DNA from: a virus
IMG/VR virus record: IMGVR_UViG_3300023178_000023
Span: 1 to 64,000 of that record
Reading direction: 5' to 3' (one strand)
Length of the DNA stretch: 64,000 bases
The notes under the pieces were generated by a model. That model ran no database searches. It saw only the letters and a program-made list of their open reading frames with translations, and was not told the DNA's origin. The position numbers and the translations under genes are program-made. The first letter of the stretch is position 1, and each line of letters begins with the position of its first letter. Positions 5,938-12,438 of this stretch are shown here, piece by piece.

Positions 5938-6237
5938 ATGGGTGTAACACCATCGACAGGAATGCCATTTGATGTTTATCAAGTGATGCAGGCGACAATG
6001 TATGGAACTCCACAAGCTCCACATTATCCTAATAGTGAAAATGTTAGACCCCCAGCGGGTAAAGATTCAAAACGTGTAGTAGAACCATCTACAAGGACTG
6101 ATGTAAATATAGATGTTTTACGAAGATGGGTTGAACAAAAAGATAGAATTGATGATAGTTTAGAAGATCTAAGACTTAGGACTTATTTCAATAAAGAACA
6201 AATTGAACAAGGAGCAATCTTAGATATAGAAGTTTAA
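5938..6237 (+). CDS. Hypothetical protein, 99 aa
   Basis: ATG preceded by AGAAAGGATAATGAA; the stop is immediately followed by the first base of tRNA-Gly. The N-terminus is Pro/Gly-rich (MGVTPSTGMPFDVYQVMQAT) and probably extended; the C-terminal half is helical and charged. No domain recognised. Its message must be cut to release the tRNA. Confidence 0.65.
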   Translation: MGVTPSTGMPFDVYQVMQATMYGTPQAPHYPNSENVRPPAGKDSKRVVEPSTRTDVNIDVLRRWVEQKDRIDDSLEDLRLRTYFNKEQIEQGAILDIEV

Positions 6238-6311
6238 GCGGGTATAGCATAGTGGTAATGTTACAGCCTTCCAAGCTGAAGATAGGAGTTCGATTCTCCT
6301 TACCCGCTCCA
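6238..6311 (+). tRNA. tRNA-Gly (anticodon UCC)
   Basis: GCGGGTA acceptor stem pairs with TACCCGC, then T and an encoded CCA. Anticodon loop CTTCCAA; T-arm GGAGTTCGATTCTCC. Starts on the base after the upstream stop codon. Confidence 0.95.
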
Positions 6312-6318
6312 AATAAAA

Positions 6319-6490
6319 ATCCATGGCGACGGCCTATGGATTGTGGTGACTGAATAAGTGGTAAGCGTGCCACTAAGGTATACACAAAGAGGGTAGCACC
6401 CTGTCTTAGCGGATGCAGTGTAGTTTGAAAGCGAGTTAGCCCGAGCGCTCAGTGCGAGTAGATGTAGGTAATCGGTAATCCTACCCACAA
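6319..6490 (+). ncRNA. Candidate structured RNA between tRNA genes
   Basis: The 187 bases between tRNA-Gly and tRNA-Pro hold no plausible gene and look richer in GC than the neighbours. Visible helices: ATCCAT/ATGGAT (6319-6324 with 6336-6341); a closing stem TTGTGG (6341-6346) with CCACAA (6485-6490); AGTGGTA/TGCCACT (6357-6363 with 6368-6374); CTAAG (6373-6377) with CTTAG (6405-6409) enclosing AGGGT/ACCCT (6390-6402); and GTAGG/CCTAC (6464-6468 with 6480-6484). Some are alternatives because they share bases. The last hairpin resembles a tRNA T-arm with an enlarged loop, so a decayed tRNA is possible. Confidence 0.45.
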
Positions 6491-6498
6491 CTTATAAA

Positions 6499-6575
<77 letters not shown>

Positions 6576-6587
6576 AACAGAAATTAT

Positions 6588-6662
6588 TCCGGCGTAGCTC
6601 AGCGGTAGAGCAGTTGACTGTTAATCAATTGGTCGTAGGTTCGATCCCTACCGCCGGAGCCA
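6588..6662 (+). tRNA. tRNA-Asn (anticodon GUU)
   Basis: TCCGGCG acceptor stem pairs with CGCCGGA, then G and an encoded CCA. Anticodon loop CTGTTAA; D-arm GCTCAGCGGTAGAGC. Confidence 0.95.
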
Positions 6663-6675
6663 GAAAGAGGCAAAA

Positions 6676-6963
6676 ATGTATAAACCTTTACCTGATAGCG
6701 TTACTATTAAAAAATCTGAAATCAATGGATTAGGACTCTTTGCAGTTGAACCTATTAAGGAAGGAACCGAAATAGGATTGTCTCATTTTTATTGGGGCGA
6801 TCAGTTACAGAGAACACCTTTAGGTGCTTTCTATAATCATTCCGAAGAACCTAATATCTTAAAGGTTCAAAGGGATAGTAGATTCTTTATTGTGGCTACA
6901 AGAGATATTTTGCCAGATGAAGAAATAACATGTAGATATACTTTTTATAATGTGGAGAAGTGA
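6676..6963 (+). CDS. SET-domain protein, 95 aa
   Basis: A compact SET domain covers the whole protein: INGLGLFAVEPIKEG (16-30) is the N-terminal SET strand pair, YNHSEEPN (53-60) the NHS..PN motif, and ATRDILPDEEITCRY (74-88) the A.R.I..GEE.T..Y motif with the catalytic Tyr. The fold binds S-adenosylmethionine and methylates protein lysines. The protein is short and lacks pre- and post-SET cysteines. Short SET proteins occur in several large phages with unknown substrates. AGAGG ribosome site upstream; lies between tRNA-Asn and tRNA-Thr. Confidence 0.8.
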   Translation: MYKPLPDSVTIKKSEINGLGLFAVEPIKEGTEIGLSHFYWGDQLQRTPLGAFYNHSEEPNILKVQRDSRFFIVATRDILPDEEITCRYTFYNVEK

Positions 6964-6965
6964 AA

Positions 6966-7148
6966 ATGACTCGTTATGGTTCAAGCACAAATGTAAAAGA
7001 TACTTGGAGTACTGATGATGATGGAAACATTCGTTTATCGTCATCTAAAGATTTCAAATCTTTAGGTATTCAAGATGCTGATACATTTGCAGCAGTAAAC
7101 ATCAACGGAAGTGTAGTGTTGGTTAAAATAGATATGGTATTGAAATAA
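6966..7148 (+). CDS. Hypothetical protein, 60 aa
   Basis: ATG at 6966 with GGAGAAG upstream, chosen over the in-frame GTG at 6960. Beta-rich small protein (MTRYGSSTNVKDTWSTDDDG, later NINGSVVLVKIDMVLK). The stop is directly followed by tRNA-Thr. No family recognised. Confidence 0.6.
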   Translation: MTRYGSSTNVKDTWSTDDDGNIRLSSSKDFKSLGIQDADTFAAVNINGSVVLVKIDMVLK

Positions 7149-7224
7149 GCCGCTCTAGCTCAGCTGGTAGAGCAACTGATTTGTAATCAGTGGGTCGGGG
7201 GTTCGAGTCCCTCGAGCGGCACCA
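7149..7224 (+). tRNA. tRNA-Thr (anticodon UGU)
   Basis: GCCGCTC acceptor stem pairs with GAGCGGC, then A and an encoded CCA. Anticodon loop TTTGTAA in CTGA/TCAG. Begins on the base after the upstream stop codon. Confidence 0.95.
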
Positions 7225-7226
7225 CC

Positions 7227-7312
7227 GCCTCTGTGGTGAAATAGGTAGACACAAGAGACTTAAAATCTCTCGACCTTAGGTCGTCCCAGTTCGAGTCTGG
7301 GTGGAGGCACCA
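7227..7312 (+). tRNA. tRNA-Leu (anticodon UAA)
   Basis: Class II tRNA: GCCTCTG acceptor stem pairs with TGGAGGC (two G-U pairs), encoded CCA. Anticodon loop CTTAAAA in GAGA/TCTC, long variable arm CGACCTTAGGTCG, T-arm CCCAGTTCGAGTCTGGG. Confidence 0.95.
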
Positions 7313-7331
7313 ATCAATCTTGGAGATTATT

Positions 7332-7925
7332 ATGCCAAAGTTTAGAGACATTTTTGATGTCTTAGAAGAAAAACCAAAAAAGAAACGCAAACGCCGAACC
7401 AAGGCGGAAATGGCAGCTGCCCGTGAAAAAGAAGCGCAGTTGGAAGCAGAAAAGAATTTTGTGGTTCCACAAAATACAACTGTATATTCTAATAGGCCCA
7501 TACCAACTAAATCATCCAGGCCTATAAAAAAATATCCACCACCCCCACCAAAACCAAAATTTGATCTTTCTAAAATAGAAGAAGAAATAGTCTTGCCAGG
7601 CGGGGCAAAATATGGTATAACTAAAGAAACAAAACATGGTAAACATATGATCTACTACTGTAGTGCTGCAAAAGATTGGAGCATATTATATGATGCAAGA
7701 TATAATGATGTATCGAAACATTGGAATTTTTATAACAAATTAAAAGTTAGATTAGAGAGTGAAAAAAATGGAAGCACAAAAAAATCCGTGGCATCTAGAA
7801 ATAGAACCAGCAAAACTAAAACTTCTGCTAAGCGAAAAAGTACAAAAGGTGGTGTTCGAAAAAGCAGACGGAACGATTCGGGAGATGATGTGTACAACAA
7901 ATCCAAATATAGTGCCGTGGCCTGA
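7332..7925 (+). CDS. Basic low-complexity protein with odd 3' overlap
   Basis: 197 residues from ATG 7332 (TTGGAG upstream). Lys/Arg-rich helix near 14-40 (KPKKKRKRRTKAEMAAA), a Pro-rich linker, then a small folded part with KHGKHMIYYCSAAKDWSILY. The last 50 or so residues (Ser/Thr/Lys/Arg-rich) come from an out-of-frame overlap of about 160 bases with the next gene. Such a long overlap is unusual; the ancestral gene may have ended near 7757-7762 and been extended by a frameshift. The basic character suggests nucleic-acid binding, but no known domain is seen. Confidence 0.6.
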   Translation: MPKFRDIFDVLEEKPKKKRKRRTKAEMAAAREKEAQLEAEKNFVVPQNTTVYSNRPIPTKSSRPIKKYPPPPPKPKFDLSKIEEEIVLPGGAKYGITKETKHGKHMIYYCSAAKDWSILYDARYNDVSKHWNFYNKLKVRLESEKNGSTKKSVASRNRTSKTKTSAKRKSTKGGVRKSRRNDSGDDVYNKSKYSAVA

Positions 7926-8064
7926 TAACCCTACTGAAGCAGAAGGGCGCATTTCCGAAAAAAGAAATAAAGATGAAAATCTTTTTTCAGTATGGGACGT
8001 GGAAAAGGAAGGATGGAGATCCTTTCGATTTGAAAGACTTATTAAATACGGAGATCCAGAATAA
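7768..8064 (+). CDS. SH3-barrel-like conserved phage protein, 98 aa
   Basis: I chose the ATG at 7768 over the GTG at 7759. The pattern VVFEKADGTIREMMCT (about 27-42) then NLFSVWDVEKEGWRSFRFER (about 71-90) matches the small Sm-like/SH3 beta-barrel phage proteins sometimes listed as WYL_2 or DUF2693. They are common in large phages; the function is unproven. The real coding frame in 7768-7925 is most likely this one. TAATG overlap with the next gene. Confidence 0.7.
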   Translation: MEAQKNPWHLEIEPAKLKLLLSEKVQKVVFEKADGTIREMMCTTNPNIVPWPDNPTEAEGRISEKRNKDENLFSVWDVEKEGWRSFRFERLIKYGDPE

Positions 8065-8327
8065 TGGGAAAGAAAAAACTAAGAGATAAATATACTTCTA
8101 AGGGCGAACGTAGAAGTGTTGCTAAGCACAACCGCACACCAATGCCAAAGAATACAATCGGTCGTTTGATTCGTCAGAGGGATGCCTGGAAAGAGGGCAA
8201 GAATGTTGTTATCACTATGGCAAATCCAAATCCAAATGAAACAAACAAAAAATTTATTAGAGTAAATGCTAGAGAACTTTGGGGAGATCCAAAGAAACAA
8301 AGAGCTTACTCCATGAAAGATGCTTGA
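8064..8327 (+). CDS. Hypothetical basic protein, 87 aa
   Basis: TAATG overlap with the upstream gene and TGATG overlap with the Mom-like gene, so it is translationally coupled to both. Lys/Arg-rich N-terminal half (MGKKKLRDKYTSKGERRSV), then a short beta segment (NVVITMANPNPNETNKKFI). No recognised domain. The context suggests it works with the Mom-like modification protein. Confidence 0.65.
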   Translation: MGKKKLRDKYTSKGERRSVAKHNRTPMPKNTIGRLIRQRDAWKEGKNVVITMANPNPNETNKKFIRVNARELWGDPKKQRAYSMKDA

Positions 8328-9133
8328 TGGTTGAATTTGACATAAAACCTTTGCATAAGAATAAAGCCTCTTTGTTTGTCGCAGAGAGGCACTATTCTGC
8401 TGTTATGCCTAGATTGACTAAACATTATCTTGGTTTTTTTGTCAAAGAAGAATTGATGGGTGTACTAACATTAGGGTGGGGCACAAATCCAATGGGAACA
8501 ATAAAGAAAATGTTTCCAGACTTGACAACAAAAGATTACTTTGAAATTGGCAAGATGTGTATGGACGAGACAATGCCAAGAAATTCTGAAAGTCAGATGT
8601 TATCGCAAACAGTTAAATGGATGAAACAGAATACTCCAGATATCAAATTTTTATACACTTGGGCAGATGGAATTGTGGGCAAGCCTGGCTATGTTTATCA
8701 ATCTGCTAACTTCTTGCATGGCGGTTTTATTTGGTCTGATGTTTATGTTTCAGAAACAGGAGAGAAAGTACACTTTAGAACCATCCAAAGACAAATGAAA
8801 AAAGAGATGGGTAGATTTGATACAAAATATGGCCCACGACCAAATGATGAAAAAATGGGTCAGCTAGGGTTTTCTAGAGTTTGGGGAAAGCAGTTTAGAT
8901 ATATCTATCCATTGACTAAAAAAGATAGAAAGTATATGAATAGATACTCGACTTGTAGTTGGGATAATAATTATCCTAAAGATAGTGATCTACAATGGAA
9001 GATAAAAAAACCAGGCGAAACAGAATATACTATCACTGATACAATGCCTTTTATACATAGTAAAGATGTTAAACACAATACTGCAAATATAAGAAGGTAT
9101 AAATCAGAAATAAGTATTGACGATTTTTTATAA
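8327..9133 (+). CDS. Mom-like GNAT protein, candidate DNA-modification enzyme
   Basis: 268 residues from the ATG at 8327 (TGATG overlap); a start at 8279 would be out of context. The N-terminal 175 residues have a GNAT-type pattern: KHYLGFFVKEELMGVLTLGW (38-57), FEIGKMCMDETMPRNSESQM (79-98), then KFLYTWADGIVGKPGYVYQ followed by a Phe/Gly-rich strand. This is close to the phage Mom family as I recall it; Mu Mom adds a carbamoylmethyl group to adenine N6 in phage DNA to resist restriction. Substrate and DNA target here are inferred. Identity rests on motif recall only. Confidence 0.65.
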   Translation: MVEFDIKPLHKNKASLFVAERHYSAVMPRLTKHYLGFFVKEELMGVLTLGWGTNPMGTIKKMFPDLTTKDYFEIGKMCMDETMPRNSESQMLSQTVKWMKQNTPDIKFLYTWADGIVGKPGYVYQSANFLHGGFIWSDVYVSETGEKVHFRTIQRQMKKEMGRFDTKYGPRPNDEKMGQLGFSRVWGKQFRYIYPLTKKDRKYMNRYSTCSWDNNYPKDSDLQWKIKKPGETEYTITDTMPFIHSKDVKHNTANIRRYKSEISIDDFL

Positions 9134-9143
9134 GGAGAATGAT

Positions 9144-9698
9144 ATGGTTGAATTGCCAGAATGGAAATCTTTCTATAAATTTAGTTATATAGAAACAGAA
9201 AATGGAAGTGAGAGTCAAAAGATTGATTATAAGTTTGATTCTTCTGAATTTGCATTACCAGAAGTACTAGCTAAGATCGAAGATTTTCTTATTGCGTCTG
9301 GATATGATTGGATTCAGAGAGGTACTTTATCTGTAAAAAATAAAAGAAATGATTTGTTTACAAGCACCGAATTAGGATCATTACCAGACGATTTGGAATT
9401 AGAATTAGCAGATTCATTGAAGAGTGCTCTAGAAGAACTCAAAAGACAGAATAATATTGAGATTGGTGAGAGAATGATGGGAATAGACAGAACTGCAAAG
9501 GTTGTAAGTATAAATGATGGAAAAGAAATTCCAGAGTTTAATATGGATACATCATTTCAGCATATAACACCAGAAACCCTTAATGTTAGATGGGATGAAT
9601 ATGATCAAACTATCACATATGGTGGAATTCCAATTGAAGAAATAGATTTTTCAAAACATGAATATGAAGTAGACGAAGAAGATAATATTTTACATTAG
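9144..9698 (+). CDS. Hypothetical acidic protein, 184 aa
   Basis: ATG at 9144 with AAGGAG 6 bases upstream. Strongly acidic, soluble, predicted mixed fold (DDLELELADSLKSALEELKR helix at about 83-102, acidic C-terminal tail EYEVDEEDN). No known motif. Could be DNA-mimic-like by charge, but that is speculation. It follows the Mom-like gene in the same operon. Confidence 0.65.
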   Translation: MVELPEWKSFYKFSYIETENGSESQKIDYKFDSSEFALPEVLAKIEDFLIASGYDWIQRGTLSVKNKRNDLFTSTELGSLPDDLELELADSLKSALEELKRQNNIEIGERMMGIDRTAKVVSINDGKEIPEFNMDTSFQHITPETLNVRWDEYDQTITYGGIPIEEIDFSKHEYEVDEEDNILH

Positions 9699-9710
9699 AA
9701 AGGATTATAA

Positions 9711-10178
9711 ATGGGATTTAATTTATCAAATAGATCGAAGGCAAAACTAGAAGGAGTGCATCCAGATATGGTTGCAGTCGTTGAGCGAGCCATAGAGCTC
9801 ACTAAAGTTGATTTTGGTGTCACTTATGGAGTTAGAACGCTTGAAGAACAGGAGAGACTTGTAGCAAGTGGTCGCTCACAGACTATGAAGTCTAAACATC
9901 TTATTCAAGACTCTGGTTATTCACATGCGGTGGATGTGGTAGCTTATGATGGGTCAGATGTTGTGTGGGAAATTAATGTATATGACGATATTTGTGATGC
10001 TTTCAAACAGGCCGCTGAAGAGCTTGGAGTAGCGATCAAGTGGGGTGCTGCTTGGTCAGAAGGCGATATCAGATCTTATTCTGGTACTGCTGAAGATGCT
10101 ATGAATGCATACATAGATCTTCGTCGCAGTCAAGGTCGGAGGCCTTTTATCGATGGGCCACACTTTGAACTTATGTGA
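9711..10178 (+). CDS. Endolysin, M15 L-Ala-D-Glu / D-Ala peptidase family
   Basis: 155 residues, a single M15 peptidase domain as in T5-type endolysins. Motifs: VTYGVRTLEEQERLVASG (37-54), SKH (61-63), SHAVDVV (71-77), and GPHFEL near the C-terminus (149-154). Likely zinc ligands are H63, D75 and H151. It cuts peptide crosslinks of peptidoglycan at lysis. There is no signal peptide, so it needs a holin or other export route; small membrane genes at 14300 and 14568 are candidates. Start supported by AGAAAGGA. Confidence 0.88.
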   Translation: MGFNLSNRSKAKLEGVHPDMVAVVERAIELTKVDFGVTYGVRTLEEQERLVASGRSQTMKSKHLIQDSGYSHAVDVVAYDGSDVVWEINVYDDICDAFKQAAEELGVAIKWGAAWSEGDIRSYSGTAEDAMNAYIDLRRSQGRRPFIDGPHFELM

Positions 10179-10204
10179 TATATTTGCAATACTTTAAAAA
10201 AGTG

Positions 10205-10235
10205 TTGACATGTCGTAATAATTGTGGTATAAATA
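10205..10235 (+). promoter_or_regulatory. tmRNA promoter with combined early and late elements
   Basis: TTGACA (10205-10210), 17-base spacer and TATAAA (10228-10233) make a near-consensus sigma-70 promoter. The -10 region is also a perfect T4 late motif, TATAAATA (10228-10235). Expression through both phases of infection is possible. Confidence 0.85.
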
Positions 10236-10239
10236 AATT

Positions 10240-10545
10240 CGTAATTGTTGATGCAATTCAAAACACATACTGGACTTGGGGGCAGTACCCAACGCCTCCA
10301 CCATAAATGCACTATGTCCTGCTGCATCAGGAAGTTATGCAGAACATAGGTTGCCCACGATGGGACGCCGAAGTTAGTGCATTTTTGATGGGGGCGAACT
10401 AGGATCGACAGGTGAGTAGAGATGAGTGGAGATTACCGTGGTGGCTTACGATATTCGGCCAACTAAACTAAATGCAAACGATAATTTTGCACCTTCTGAG
10501 TTCGCTCTAGCAGCGTAACCACAGGGGGTTGGCCACTCACCTAGC
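10240..10545 (+). ncRNA. ssrA: Circularly permuted two-piece tmRNA
   Basis: The acceptor piece comes first: T-arm TTGGG/CCCAA (10276-10280 with 10288-10292), then CGCCTCC (10293-10299), A and an encoded CCA ending at 10303. The coding piece starts at 10390 with GGGGGCG, which pairs with CGCCTCC to form the acceptor stem, followed by GAACTAGGATCGACAGG. The tag frame at 10474-10518 encodes ANDNFAPSEFALAA and stop. Helices GGCCAAC/GTTGGCC (10457-10463 with 10528-10534) and AGGTGAGT/ACTCACCT (10410-10417 with 10535-10542) enclose it. This layout is that of alphaproteobacterial tmRNA. The ends at 10240 and 10545 are estimates. Confidence 0.93.
10304..10389 (+). other. tmRNA intervening segment with processing stem
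   Basis: The spacer between acceptor and coding pieces is closed by a perfect 10-bp stem: AAATGCACTA (10305-10314) with TAGTGCATTT (10375-10384). Inside are the hairpin CTGCAT/ATGCAG and the pair CTATGT/ACATAG. It would hold the two tmRNA ends together until cleavage removes it. Confidence 0.8.
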
Positions 10546-10586
10546 AACAGAAGAAGTGGCGCTCATAATAAAAAGGAATAACAAAA

Positions 10587-10940
10587 ATGAGAAGTATTAT
10601 TTTGTCAGGTGCATTTGCACTTGTATTGGCAAGTTCGGCCGCAGCGATGGAACTTGGAAACGGTCTTTCATGGAACAATGAAGTGACAGCAGAAAGAAAT
10701 TTGGAAACAGAAACAAATAGCTTTACATTTGAAACTGATGTTGCATGGGATTTTGGATTGGGTACTTTAGAAGTCGGCCCAAATGTATTTGATCTTGAAA
10801 ATATTGAATGGACTTCAACAGAATACCAAGTAACTATGCCAGTCAAATTTCTTGATGGCGCAGAAGTTTTTACAAAAACATCTACCAATAGTGATTGGGA
10901 AATTGGTGACGTAACAATCGGCGCATCTTTCACATTCTAA
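10587..10940 (+). CDS. Secreted / outer-membrane-type small protein
   Basis: 117 residues. The signal peptide MRSIILSGAFALVLASSAAA ends with an Ala-x-Ala site, probably cleaved after residue 20. The mature part is beta-rich with alternating strands and ends in ...GASFTF; a C-terminal Phe is typical of outer-membrane beta barrels, though about 97 residues is short for a barrel. Preceded by AAAAGGAATAAC. Phage-encoded exported proteins of this kind may change the infected cell surface, for example superinfection exclusion; this is inference. A terminator follows. Confidence 0.75.
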   Translation: MRSIILSGAFALVLASSAAAMELGNGLSWNNEVTAERNLETETNSFTFETDVAWDFGLGTLEVGPNVFDLENIEWTSTEYQVTMPVKFLDGAEVFTKTSTNSDWEIGDVTIGASFTF

Positions 10941-10972
10941 ATATTTACAGGGTTGCTACTTAATAAGCACGC

Positions 10973-10999
10973 CTCCCCCCACGGTTAGGGGGAGATTTT
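10973..10999 (+). terminator. Rho-independent terminator
   Basis: CTCCCCC (10973-10979) pairs with GGGGGAG (10988-10994), 8-base loop, followed by ATTTT. It ends the tmRNA/exported-protein unit. The T tract is short, so efficiency may be moderate. Confidence 0.65.
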
Positions 11000-11022
11000 A
11001 CACACAGACACAGGAGAAAAAA

Positions 11023-11244
11023 ATGTCTAATAAAAATCCTTTTGAAATTCGTTCCGAAATGCTTCAACTTGCCAAAGATTATATGGATCAGCAATATCAC
11101 ATGAATCGTGAGTTCGCGGAGAAAATGTATGAAGCAGGTAAAAGCTCTATGGAAGAGTGGCAAAAAGCCAATCAAATGTATTCAATGGATGAACTAATGG
11201 AAAAAGCAAAAGAAATGTATTCTTTTGTTTCTAAAAAAGACTAG
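11023..11244 (+). CDS. Conserved T4-like phage helical protein, 73 aa
   Basis: ATG preceded by CAGGAGAAAAAA. Almost wholly helical (NPFEIRSEMLQLAKDYMDQQ, then a second helix ending KEMYSFVSKKD). It resembles a small conserved protein of T4-like marine phages as I recall, with no assigned function. No membrane segment or Cys. Confidence 0.65.
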   Translation: MSNKNPFEIRSEMLQLAKDYMDQQYHMNREFAEKMYEAGKSSMEEWQKANQMYSMDELMEKAKEMYSFVSKKD

Positions 11245-11254
11245 CTGAAATGCG

Positions 11255-11360
11255 GATGTCGGATACAAGTAAATCATATATATTTTAGTGGTTATGAATT
11301 TCTAAGATTGAAATATCAATAAACGGAAAATATAATTGAATAAAGCTTGTATCCAACATC
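11255..11360 (+). repeat. Long-range inverted repeat in intergenic region
   Basis: GATGTCGGATACAAG (11255-11269) pairs with CTTGTATCCAACATC (11346-11360), 14 of 15 bases, around a 76-base AT-rich loop. No gene lies between. It could be a structured leader, an antitermination or processing signal for the zinc-ribbon/PhoH unit, or a separate small RNA. Confidence 0.7.
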
Positions 11361-11381
11361 TAAAAGTGAATAGAGGTAATA

Positions 11382-11669
11382 ATGCCATTATATACATTTA
11401 GATGTAAAAGTTGTAATCACGAATTTGAACATTCGTGTAAAATATCAGAGAGGGACGAAGCCCTACGTGGTTCTTGTCCGTCTTGCGTTCACCCCGAAAA
11501 ATGTACATTAGAACAGATCATTACCAAAGTAAACATTGGTGATCCAACTGGTCGTGCAAAAGTTCCCCTTGAATTTAAAGAAAAAGTATTAGATAAGGTT
11601 GATGCTGTGCCAGGCGCTGCAAAACGTGAATCTAAATTTAATGTAGAGAGATCTGCCTCGGGGTATTAG
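11382..11669 (+). CDS. FmdB-like zinc-ribbon protein, 95 aa
   Basis: MPLYTFRCKSCNHEFEHSC is the hallmark start of FmdB-family zinc ribbons: C-x2-C at 8 and 11, with a second pair at about 32-35 (SCPSC). The rest is a charged tail. FmdB-type proteins are proposed regulators with little direct evidence. Start supported by AGAGGTAATA. It lies before PhoH and could be transcribed with it. Confidence 0.75.
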   Translation: MPLYTFRCKSCNHEFEHSCKISERDEALRGSCPSCVHPEKCTLEQIITKVNIGDPTGRAKVPLEFKEKVLDKVDAVPGAAKRESKFNVERSASGY

Positions 11670-11718
11670 ATATTTACAAGCTTACAATTAGTTTTCCCCC
11701 AACAATAGGAGTCTGATC

Positions 11719-12438
11719 GTGAGCAGAAGGTCTAAGAAAAATAGAAGTAGTAACAATAGATTAATTGGTTTAGATAGCAGGAGTACAGATTTAAAAAAAA
11801 TTTTTCCAATGACACCAGCACAAGATAAAGTATTTTCTTCATTTGAACAAGGAAATCATTTATTCTTACATGGAGTTGCAGGCACAGGTAAAACTTTCGT
11901 TTCATTATATCTTGCATTGAATGAATTGCTTTCTAAAAGATCGATGTATAGAGAAATACAGATAATCAGAAGTGTAGTTCCAACAAGAGATATGGGATTC
12001 TTGCCCGGCACAGAAAAACAGAAAACAGAATCATATGAAGCACCATATAAAACAATTGTAAACGAATTGTTTCAGTGTGGCACAGCATATGAAAGTTTAA
12101 GAAAAACCAATTTAATTAATTTTAGTTCTACATCATTTATTCGTGGCCAAACATTTTACGATAGCATAATAATTGTTGATGAATGTCAAAATATGAACTT
12201 TCATGAACTAGATTCAGTAATTACTAGAATAGGAGATAATTGTTTAATAATATTCTGTGGAGACTTTAGACAGTCTGACTTCAGATGGGAAGATGAGAAA
12301 AATGGCATCAAAGAATTTATGAAAATTATCAGAAAGATGTCACAGTTTTCATTCATAGAATTTGGCCAAGAGGACATTGTAAGGAGCGCACTAGTTAAAG
12401 ATTACATTATAAATAAACTAGAACTAGGAATTGCGTAA
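11719..12438 (+). CDS. phoH: PhoH-like P-loop ATPase
   Basis: 239 residues, start GTG with AGGAGTCTGATC upstream. Walker A GVAGTGKT (52-59), Walker B IIIVDECQN (about 150-158), and FCGDFRQ (about 175-181), the usual PhoH order. PhoH is a pho-regulon protein with ATPase and proposed RNA-related activity; it is common in marine phages and used as a marker gene, but its role in infection is uncertain. Immediately followed by the next gene. Confidence 0.9.
   Translation: MSRRSKKNRSSNNRLIGLDSRSTDLKKIFPMTPAQDKVFSSFEQGNHLFLHGVAGTGKTFVSLYLALNELLSKRSMYREIQIIRSVVPTRDMGFLPGTEKQKTESYEAPYKTIVNELFQCGTAYESLRKTNLINFSSTSFIRGQTFYDSIIIVDECQNMNFHELDSVITRIGDNCLIIFCGDFRQSDFRWEDEKNGIKEFMKIIRKMSQFSFIEFGQEDIVRSALVKDYIINKLELGIA

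Noticed and set aside
12409-12420. TATAAATA-like sequence inside the end of PhoH
   Set aside because: Lies within coding sequence before an apparently early gene; AT-rich codons explain it.
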